Positions 6,213-10,927 of a stretch of 10,927 nt of DNA are shown in pieces. Below the pieces are notes generated by a model. It searched no databases, had not been told where the DNA came from, and saw only the letters and a program-made list of their open reading frames with translations. The position numbers were made by a program, and so were the translations under genes. Where the stretch lies: assembly GCA_902766215.1 (NCBI GenBank), contig CACXCV010000037.1:1-10927 (forward strand), written 5' to 3'. The DNA comes from Oscillospiraceae bacterium (GTDB lineage Bacteria > Bacillota > Clostridia > Oscillospirales > Oscillospiraceae). Position 1 is the stretch's first letter, and every line of letters starts with the position of its first letter.

Positions 6213-6752
6213 TTACAGGGATTTCATGGCCTCCAGTGTGGTTTCCAGCAGCTGATCCAGCTCCCAGCCAAGCCCCTCGGCGCCCTGACGGATCACGTCG
6301 CGGCTGCATCCGGCGGCAAATTTTTTGTCCTTGAACTTTTTCTTCAGGCTGGACAGCTCCATGTCCGCCAGGCCATTGGGCCGCATCCGCGCTGCCGCGC
6401 CGATCAGGCCGGTCAGCTCGTCCACCGCAAAGAGCACCTTTTCCATTTCGTGCTCGGGCCGGCAGTCGGTGGCTGTCAGGCCCCAGCCGTGGCTGGAGGT
6501 GGCGTGAATGATGCGTTCGTCCACGCCGGCCTGACGCATCAGCTCCTGGCTTTTCACGCAGTGCTCGGCGGGCCAGCGCTCAAAGTCGAGGTCGTGCAGC
6601 AGCCCGACGATTGCCCAGAAATCCGCCTCGCTGCCATAGCCCAGGCGATTGGCATACCAGCGCATCACGCCCTCGACGGTCTGCGCGTGCTCCAGGTGAA
6701 AAGACTCTGTATTATATTGTGTGAGCAGGGCCCACGCTTCGTTTCGTGTCAT
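6213..6752 (-). CDS. HD-domain metal-dependent phosphohydrolase-like protein
   Basis: This 179-residue cytoplasmic protein of the HD superfamily has the expected metal ligands in order: His22 in FHLEHAQTVEG, His53-Asp54 in GLLHDLDFERWP, further histidines in ATSSHGWG (His88), and Asp111 in VLFAVDELTGLI. Family members hydrolyse phosphate esters of nucleotides or related substrates; the substrate here cannot be told from sequence. The lysine-rich LKKKFKDKKFAAGCSRD and the C-terminal LDQLLETTLEAMKSL are typical of a widespread, poorly characterised HD subgroup in clostridia. The ATG has GGGAG 8 nt upstream. It precedes rpoD by 104 nt on the same strand, with no U-tract hairpin between them. A terminator-like hairpin separates it from the phosphoribosyltransferase gene upstream. 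No fused domain is present. Confidence 0.85.
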   Translation of the reverse strand: MTRNEAWALLTQYNTESFHLEHAQTVEGVMRWYANRLGYGSEADFWAIVGLLHDLDFERWPAEHCVKSQELMRQAGVDERIIHATSSHGWGLTATDCRPEHEMEKVLFAVDELTGLIGAAARMRPNGLADMELSSLKKKFKDKKFAAGCSRDVIRQGAEGLGWELDQLLETTLEAMKSL

Positions 6753-6793
6753 TGTTGTGACTCCCGTGTAACAGGATAAAAAAGCTGCATATA

Positions 6794-6799
6794 ATTATA
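6794..6799 (-). promoter_or_regulatory. Possible -10 element for the HD gene
   Basis: A TATAAT sits in an AT-rich patch about 42 nt before the HD gene start on the minus strand. The hexamer 17 nt further upstream is AGAAAG, a poor -35, so this is only a candidate. Confidence 0.3.
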
Positions 6800-6848
6800 T
6801 TAGCACAGATCCAGCGCTTTCTGCCAGTGTAAAAAAGGCGAGAAATAG

Positions 6849-6890
6849 CGGCCTGCCGCGGTTCACCTTCGTGCACATTGCGGCAGGCCG
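6849..6890 (-). terminator. Stem-loop downstream of the phosphoribosyltransferase gene
   Basis: The arms CGGCCTGCCGC (6849-6859) and GCGGCAGGCCG (6880-6890) pair perfectly over 11 bp. The 20-nt interior can form an inner stem (GTGCAC/GTGAAC, one mismatch). It begins 16 nt after the gene's stop. The T-run on the minus strand is not immediate: CTATTTCTCG, then CTTTTTTAC. It is probably the transcript end, but not a canonical one. Confidence 0.6.
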
Positions 6891-6905
6891 GCTTGACAAA
6901 CAGAC

Positions 6906-7463
6906 TCAGCCGATGATCTCGCCCTGGGCATTGAAAACAGGAAGCTTTTCCAGATAGATCAGGTCGCTGCGGTTCTGCGCCTCGCCCTCGGCCAGGATGG
7001 CCATCCGGCCGCAGACAACGCCGCCGGCCTGATTGACCAGCTCTTCCAGCGCGTGCAGCGACTCGCCGGTGGAGATGACGTCGTCAACGATCAGGATGCG
7101 CTTGCCGCGCATCAGGGCGGCATCGCTCCCGTCGAGGTAAAGACACTGCACGGCTTCGGTGGTGATGCTCTTCACCTCGACGCCGAACACGTCGGTCATG
7201 TACAGCTTGGGCGCCTTGCGCGCCAGCATATATTTGTTCTGTCCGCTCTGCCGCGCCATCTCGTGAATCAGGGGGATGCCCTTGGCCTCGGCGGTGATCA
7301 TATAGTCGTATTCGGGTGCGCGCTTGAGCAGCTCGGCCGCGCTGCGCACCGTCAGCTCCACGTCGCCGAAAATGACAAATGCGCCGATGTACAGCTCGTC
7401 GGTTACCCGGCAGATGGGAAGCTGACGCTCCAGGCCGGCAATGTTCATAGTATGATAAAGCAA
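6906..7463 (-). CDS. Adenine-phosphoribosyltransferase-like protein, TTG start
   Basis: This 185-residue protein of the type I phosphoribosyltransferase fold carries the PRPP-binding motif ILIVDDVISTGES (123-135). MITAEAKGIPLIHEMARQ (55-72) and LARKAPKLYM (80-89) resemble the base- and pyrophosphate-binding parts of adenine PRTases. It is likely cytoplasmic and involved in purine salvage or sensing. It is close to, but not clearly, canonical Apt, so no symbol is given. Start choice: AAAGGGAG lies 8 nt before a TTG at 7463 and 23 nt before the next in-frame ATG at 7448, so TTG is favoured. A consensus promoter lies just upstream and a stem-loop follows the stop, so it appears monocistronic. 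An 8-codon open frame starting at 7491 ends 1 nt before the TTG. Confidence 0.85.
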   Translation of the reverse strand: MLYHTMNIAGLERQLPICRVTDELYIGAFVIFGDVELTVRSAAELLKRAPEYDYMITAEAKGIPLIHEMARQSGQNKYMLARKAPKLYMTDVFGVEVKSITTEAVQCLYLDGSDAALMRGKRILIVDDVISTGESLHALEELVNQAGGVVCGRMAILAEGEAQNRSDLIYLEKLPVFNAQGEIIG

Positions 7464-7501
7464 ACTACCCGCTCCCTTTCAAAAATCTCATGCCTCCATC
7501 C

Positions 7502-7530
7502 ATTATATCCTGCCAGTTTTCGCTTGTCAA
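7502..7530 (-). promoter_or_regulatory. Perfect-consensus sigma-A promoter for the phosphoribosyltransferase gene
   Basis: Minus strand TTGACA (7530-7525), 17-nt spacer, TATAAT (7507-7502). Both hexamers match consensus exactly. The predicted start near 7495 leaves about 32 nt before the TTG start. Confidence 0.9.
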
Positions 7531-7642
7531 TGCATCCGCTCGACATTCTCGCGCCGGCAAAGAAAATATGAAACCGGCAGGCATTTTCTCCGGCGGAAAA
7601 GCATAGACTGTAGGGTTATGATTTTTGAGAGGGGGAAGCGGC

Positions 7643-7735
7643 ATGGAGGAGGAAAACCGCGTTACCACAGAGCGGCACGGCGATCTGGACGACTGGCTGT
7701 TTGCCGACAGTGAGAGCAGCGTCAGCGAGCGGTAA
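7643..7735 (+). CDS. Possible 30-residue acidic mini-protein
   Basis: This short frame on the plus strand begins MEEENRVTTERHG and ends SESSVSER. It is acidic, with no hydrophobic segment and no recognised family. GAGAGGGGG lies 7 nt upstream of the ATG as a possible ribosome binding site. I see no convincing promoter: a TATGAT at 7618-7623 lacks a -35. It sits alone in the 349-nt gap between the phosphoribosyltransferase and murI genes, which otherwise holds only the PRTase promoter and a hairpin at 7765-7792. It may be chance. Confidence 0.25.
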   Translation: MEEENRVTTERHGDLDDWLFADSESSVSER

Positions 7736-7764
7736 TGCCGTGAACCCTGACGGGTATAGAATGC

Positions 7765-7792
7765 GCTGGCTGCCTGCAATCAGGCGGCCGGC
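7765..7792. repeat. 12-bp stem-loop between the mini-ORF and murI
   Basis: GCTGGCTGCCTG, loop CAAT, then CAGGCGGCCGGC. On plus-strand RNA all 12 positions pair (two as G·U); on minus-strand RNA two become A·C mismatches. No T-run follows on either side. It lies 20 nt past the murI stop and 29 nt past the mini-ORF stop, so it could mark the 3' end of either; its orientation is unresolved. Confidence 0.5.
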
Positions 7793-7812
7793 GCTGTGCT
7801 GCTTCTGGGTGC

Positions 7813-8577
7813 TCAAAGGGCGCGCATCTGTCGCAGCCGCTCCAGCCGGCGCGCCAGCCGCGCCAGCTCGTCGGGGCTGGTAACCGGCCGGCCGGAAAAG
7901 AAATAGGCGACCCGGCCTGCCGCGCCGCCCTCGCCGGCGGGCAGCAGCGAGCACATGCGGCGGATGGTCCCCTCGGCGCCGTCGATCACCTCGGCCTGGG
8001 GGAACAGCCGCAGAAAGCTGTCGCGGAAATAGTTAAAATGTGTGCAGCCCAGCACCACTTCAGAATAGCGCTCGGGCGGGTAGGGTGCCAGCTCACGGCG
8101 CAGATAGGGCAGGGCGTCATAGTCCTCGCGTTCGGCCATGGCCACCAGCTGGGGCAGGGGATGCAGGTCCACCATGTCGTGGTCGGGGCAGCGGGAGAGC
8201 AGACGGTGCAGCTTTTCCTCGCGCAGGGTGACCGGAGTGGCCACGACCAGCACCCGCCGCAGGGCGTGATGCGCCAGTGCGGACTTGACGGCTGGCTCGA
8301 TGCCGACGATGGGCAGAGCATAGCGACGGCGCAGCGTATCCACAGCGACCGCCGTGGCCGTGTTGCAGGCAACGACGATACATTTACAGCCGTGATCAAT
8401 GAGAAACCGGACGCTTTCATCGGTATATTGCAATATTTCCTCGTGGGTCCGCAGACCATAGGGCACGTGATCCACGTCGGCATAGAACAGATAGTCCGCC
8501 TGGGGACGTTGGCGCAGGGCCTCCTCCAGCAGCGTCAGCCCGCCCACGCCGGAGTCAAACACGCCGATTTTTGTCAT
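7813..8577 (-). CDS. murI: MurI: glutamate racemase
   Basis: This 254-residue cytosolic, cofactor-independent racemase makes D-glutamate from L-glutamate for peptidoglycan. N-terminal GVFDSGVGGLTLLEE holds Asp8 and Ser9. The two catalytic cysteines are Cys71 in ACNTATA and Cys178 in LGCTHFNYF, and GIEPAVKSA (92-100) is conserved. The substrate loop reads YADVDHVPYGLRT where many family members have GDTxRxPYG, a departure from the common form. The C-terminal stretch after about residue 215 is Arg/Leu-rich. The ATG has AGAGAGGA about 9 nt upstream and its own promoter. It is transcribed away from the hrcA operon and has no obvious partner gene. Another Asp/Glu racemase specificity is possible, but the motif set favours MurI. 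Confidence 0.93.
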   Translation of the reverse strand: MTKIGVFDSGVGGLTLLEEALRQRPQADYLFYADVDHVPYGLRTHEEILQYTDESVRFLIDHGCKCIVVACNTATAVAVDTLRRRYALPIVGIEPAVKSALAHHALRRVLVVATPVTLREEKLHRLLSRCPDHDMVDLHPLPQLVAMAEREDYDALPYLRRELAPYPPERYSEVVLGCTHFNYFRDSFLRLFPQAEVIDGAEGTIRRMCSLLPAGEGGAAGRVAYFFSGRPVTSPDELARLARRLERLRQMRAL

Positions 8578-8614
8578 GCGGTCGCATCCTCTCTGCGAAG
8601 TAACATTTTATTTT

Positions 8615-8643
8615 ATTTTACCACAAACGACGCGGTTTTACAA
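8615..8643 (-). promoter_or_regulatory. Sigma-A promoter for murI (extended -10)
   Basis: Minus strand TTGTAA (8643-8638), 17-nt spacer, TAAAAT (8620-8615), with TG one base before the -10 (TGGTAAAAT). The weak -35 is offset by the extended -10. The predicted start lies about 30 nt before the murI ATG. Confidence 0.65.
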
Positions 8644-8695
8644 CCGTGTGCCGCTGCCGCTTTACCGTATCAGCCGGCCCGCCCGGGGAAAGAAT

Positions 8696-8728
8696 AATTC
8701 ATCATGAATTCAAAAATAATTCATGAAT
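8696..8728. repeat. Twin palindromes upstream of the hrcA promoter
   Basis: AATTCATCATGAATT (8696-8710) is a perfect 7-1-7 dyad and ATTCATGAAT (8719-8728) a perfect 5-5 dyad with the same half-site. Their centres are about 20.5 bp apart, two helical turns, and the second ends 5 nt before the -35 box. This is operator-like in layout but matches no regulator I recognise. It also gives an AT-rich patch where an UP element would lie. Confidence 0.6.
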
Positions 8729-8733
8729 GCCTA

Positions 8734-8762
8734 TTGACAACTGTGGGAAGCGGGGGTATTAT
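8734..8762 (+). promoter_or_regulatory. Sigma-A promoter of the hrcA-grpE-dnaK operon
   Basis: TTGACA (8734-8739), 17-nt spacer, TATTAT (8757-8762): perfect -35 and five-of-six -10. The predicted start near 8769 falls inside the CIRCE operator. Confidence 0.92.
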
Positions 8763-8766
8763 AGCC

Positions 8767-8793
8767 TTAGCACTCAGAGATAACGAGTGCTAA
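8767..8793 (+). promoter_or_regulatory. CIRCE operator (HrcA binding site)
   Basis: TTAGCACTC, a 9-nt spacer, and GAGTGCTAA match the CIRCE consensus without a mismatch. It begins 5 nt after the -10 box, so HrcA bound here would block initiation. In the mRNA it also forms a 9-bp hairpin near the 5' end. By established knowledge, HrcA releases CIRCE when the GroE system is titrated by unfolded protein. Confidence 0.98.
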
Positions 8794-8823
8794 GAAACCA
8801 AACGAAACAAGGGTGGTGGGCAT

Positions 8824-9921
8824 ATGGAACTGACCGCACGGCAAAAGCTGATACTCAAAGCCATTGTCGAGTGCTATGTCGAAACGGCGGAGCCGGTTGG
8901 GTCGAAGACCATCGCGGCCATGCCGGGAATGGATTTCTCCTCTGCCACCATCCGCAACGAAATGGCCGAGCTGACCAACCTGGGGCTGCTGGAGCAGCCG
9001 CACACCTCAGCCGGGCGCGTGCCCTCTCCGGATGGCTACCGCCTGTATGTGGATGAGCTGATGCAGCAGTACCGGCTCAGCGAGGACGAGACCCACAGTC
9101 TCAACGAGGCGCTGGACCTCAAGATGAAAAAGGTTGATCGGATGCTGACCGATGTGGGCAAGCTGGTGTCGCGAATGACCGACCTGCCGGCCTATGCAGT
9201 GGCCTCCCGCAGCCGCACCGTGACGGTGCGCCGCTTCGAGCTGCTGATGGCCGAGACACACTGCTTCATTCTGGTGGTGATGCTCTCCACCGAGTCGGTG
9301 AAGAACAAGCTGATCAAGCTGCCGCTGGAGCTGACCGAGCAGGATCTCAAGCTGCTTTCGGCAGTGCTCAACGCATCGCTGACCGACCTGGAGCTGACGG
9401 CGCTGACGCCGGAGCTGCTGGCCAAGGTCGAGCGCAGCGCAGGCGCTGCCGCCAGCCTGGTGCCGGTGGTGGTGGATTTTGTCACCGCCGTGCTGACCGA
9501 GGAGCAGCACAGCGAGGTCTACCTGACCGGCCAGACCCGTCTGCTGGGCCAGCCGGAATACCACGATGTGGCCAAGGCGCAGCAGGTGCTCAGCACATTG
9601 GACGAGGACATCATCTCCAACCTGCCGGCGCCCACCGGCGACAAGCCGCTGCAGATTCTGGTCGGACCGGAAGAGGTGGCCAAGGAGCTGAAGGACACCA
9701 GCGTGGTGATGACCCGGTTTGACATCGGCGACGGTATGGAGGGGCTGATCGGTGTGGTTGGTCCCACGCGCATGGACTATGCCAGGGTGACAGCCCGGCT
9801 GTCCTATTTCGCCGAGAGCCTGGGCCGCATGTTCGGCAAGGGCGAAACACTTCCGGTTGGGCCGGAGCCGCCCCGCCAGCTGAAGCCGCCCAGCGGCGAA
9901 ACGCCGCACGAGGACAATTAG
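8824..9921 (+). CDS. hrcA: HrcA: heat-inducible transcription repressor
   Basis: This 365-residue repressor of class I heat-shock genes binds CIRCE as a dimer. The N-terminal winged helix (about 1-75) contains LTARQKLILKAIVECYVETAEPVGSK, then SSATIRNEMAELTNLGLLEQPHTSAGRVPS and GYRLYVDELM, the family's most conserved stretch. The middle is the GAF-like domain; near the end QILVGPEE, MTRFDIGDGMEGLIGVVGPTRMDYARV and the FAESL stretch are typical. A proline-rich tail (PVGPEPPRQLKPPSGETPHED) makes it about 20 residues longer than usual. The ATG follows AAGGGTGG at 7 nt spacing. It is first in the operon, directly behind the CIRCE, so it is autoregulated; grpE starts 20 nt after its stop. Confidence 0.97.
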   Translation: MELTARQKLILKAIVECYVETAEPVGSKTIAAMPGMDFSSATIRNEMAELTNLGLLEQPHTSAGRVPSPDGYRLYVDELMQQYRLSEDETHSLNEALDLKMKKVDRMLTDVGKLVSRMTDLPAYAVASRSRTVTVRRFELLMAETHCFILVVMLSTESVKNKLIKLPLELTEQDLKLLSAVLNASLTDLELTALTPELLAKVERSAGAAASLVPVVVDFVTAVLTEEQHSEVYLTGQTRLLGQPEYHDVAKAQQVLSTLDEDIISNLPAPTGDKPLQILVGPEEVAKELKDTSVVMTRFDIGDGMEGLIGVVGPTRMDYARVTARLSYFAESLGRMFGKGETLPVGPEPPRQLKPPSGETPHEDN

Positions 9922-9941
9922 CCAACGGAGGAGCATAAAAC

Positions 9942-10505
9942 ATGTCGAAACAGAAGAAGAACAACGAGCCCGCCGCGGAAACGCCGCAGCAGACAGCGCA
10001 GGAGCCGGAAACCGAGCTGGAGCCGGTAGAGGAAAAAGCTGCCCCCTCCGAGCTGGAGCAGGCACAGGCCGCGCTGGAGCTGGCCAAGGCAGATCTGGCG
10101 GCCGAGCACGACAAGCTGCTGCGTTTGGCAGCGGAGTTTGACAACTACCGCAGCCGCACCACCCGCGAAAAGGAACGGATCTATGCCGACGCCAAGGCGG
10201 AGACTACGGAGAAGTTCCTGCCGGTGTATGACAACCTGGCGCGGGCGCTGGCGACGCAGACAGCCGATGAGGCATATAAAAAGGGCGTGGAAATGACCAT
10301 GCAGGGTCTGCTGGAGATTATGGGCAAGCTGAATGTCGAGGTATTCGGCGAGGTTGGCGAGGCTTTTGATCCGGCAATTCACAACGCGGTCATGCACGTC
10401 GAGGACGACAGCCTGGAGGAGAACAGCATCGTTGAGGTGTTCCAGAAGGGCTTCCGTCTTGGCGACAAAGTTGTCCGTTTTGCCATGGTAAAAGTGGCAA
10501 ACTGA
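9942..10505 (+). CDS. grpE: GrpE: nucleotide exchange factor for DnaK
   Basis: This 187-residue dimeric co-chaperone releases ADP from DnaK and so resets its substrate cycle. A charged, disordered N-terminus (1-35, Glu/Pro/Gln-rich) precedes a long coiled coil (about 37-95) with the conserved FDNYRSRTTREKERI (66-80). Next come LPVYDNLARAL (93-103) and the beta-rich head with GEAFDPAIHNAVMHVED (139-155) and VFQKGFRLGDKVVRFAMVKVAN at the C-terminus. Length and order are normal for the family. The ATG has GGAGGAG about 8 nt upstream, in the 20-nt gap after hrcA. It is controlled with hrcA by the upstream CIRCE; dnaK follows after 51 nt. Confidence 0.97.
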   Translation: MSKQKKNNEPAAETPQQTAQEPETELEPVEEKAAPSELEQAQAALELAKADLAAEHDKLLRLAAEFDNYRSRTTREKERIYADAKAETTEKFLPVYDNLARALATQTADEAYKKGVEMTMQGLLEIMGKLNVEVFGEVGEAFDPAIHNAVMHVEDDSLEENSIVEVFQKGFRLGDKVVRFAMVKVAN

Positions 10506-10556
10506 TATAAAAAACAAAAATTATTCACTTTTGATATATTTAGGAGGAAATCAATT

Positions 10557-10927
10557 ATGTCTAAGACGATCGGTATTGATCTTGGTACTACCAATTCCTG
10601 CGTCGCCGTTATGGAAGGCGGCGAGCCCGTTGTTATCCCCAACGCGGAAGGTAACCGCACCACTCCGTCTGTGGTCGCATTCTCCAAGACTGGCGAGCGC
10701 ATGGTCGGCCAGGTGGCAAAGCGCCAGGCTGTGACCAACCACGAGCGCACCGTCAGCTCCATCAAGCGTGAGATGGGCAGCAACTACAAGGTGACCATCG
10801 ACGGCAAGAGCTACACCCCGCAGGAGATCTCCGCCATGATTCTGCAGAAGCTGAAGGCTGATGCAGAGGCGTATCTGGGCGGCCCCGTGACCGAGGCTGT
10901 CATCACCGTTCCCGCTTACTTCAACGA
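10557..10927 (+). CDS. dnaK: DnaK: Hsp70 chaperone (partial, cut by the window end)
   Basis: This is the first 123 residues of the cytosolic Hsp70 ATPase. MSKTIGIDLGTTNSCVAVMEGG holds the phosphate-1 loop (about 7-17). GNRTTPSVVAF, the catalytic Lys70 in SIKREMG and TEAVITVPAYFN (112-123) follow. The sequence runs from REMG straight into the short YKVTIDGKSYTPQEISA, without the insert found there in Gram-negative DnaK, so it is of the Gram-positive type. The ATG has AGGAGG 9 nt upstream, a strong site. The 51-nt gap after grpE is unusually AT-rich but I see no clear second promoter in it. The early codons (GGT, GTT, ACT) differ from the C/G-ending codons of hrcA, consistent with high expression. 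dnaJ would be expected next, outside the window. Confidence 0.98.
   Translation, partial: MSKTIGIDLGTTNSCVAVMEGGEPVVIPNAEGNRTTPSVVAFSKTGERMVGQVAKRQAVTNHERTVSSIKREMGSNYKVTIDGKSYTPQEISAMILQKLKADAEAYLGGPVTEAVITVPAYFN

Noticed and set aside
7465..7779. Minus-strand 104-residue open frame upstream of the PRTase gene
   Set aside because: It runs through the PRTase promoter, is low-complexity Ser/Pro-rich with no family features and has no clear ribosome binding site.
10506..10556. Second promoter in the AT-rich grpE-dnaK gap
   Set aside because: The gap is AT-rich with TATA-like strings, but no -35/-10 pair with 16-18 nt spacing could be found.

Overview
The window looks like chromosomal DNA from a high-GC Firmicute of the class Clostridia, probably near the Oscillospiraceae. 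The evidence is strong Shine-Dalgarno sites, near-consensus sigma-A promoters, U-tract terminators, an hrcA-grpE-dnaK cluster under a CIRCE operator, a Gram-positive-type DnaK lacking the insert after the SIKREMG motif, and a lipoprotein-type binding protein. No mobile element, CRISPR array, tRNA or rRNA is visible; this is core-genome content.

Region 1 (1-4826, minus strand) is a branched-chain amino acid ABC importer, read right to left: promoter, 67-codon leader ORF, U-tract hairpin, livJ, two tandem long stem-loops, livH, livM, livG, livF (cut by the left edge). The last four genes are packed tightly (gaps of 9 and 3 nt and an ATGA overlap). The leader ORF ends in a run dominated by Leu, Ile and Val with unusual codons. 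It stops 27 nt before a terminator that could be disrupted by an alternative pairing. This layout fits ribosome-mediated attenuation by a leader peptide and is the most interesting signal in the window.

Region 2 (4932-7530, minus strand) has the primary sigma factor rpoD with its terminator, an HD-domain hydrolase upstream of it, and an adenine-phosphoribosyltransferase-like gene with a TTG start and a perfect-consensus promoter. No dnaG lies next to rpoD.

Region 3 (7464-8643) is a gene-poor stretch with one weak plus-strand mini-ORF and a hairpin, then murI (glutamate racemase, minus strand) with its own promoter.

Region 4 (8696-10927, plus strand) is the class I heat-shock operon, divergent from murI: twin palindromes, sigma-A promoter, perfect CIRCE, hrcA, grpE and dnaK (cut by the right edge). 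HrcA should repress its own operon through the CIRCE. GrpE is the nucleotide-exchange factor for DnaK.
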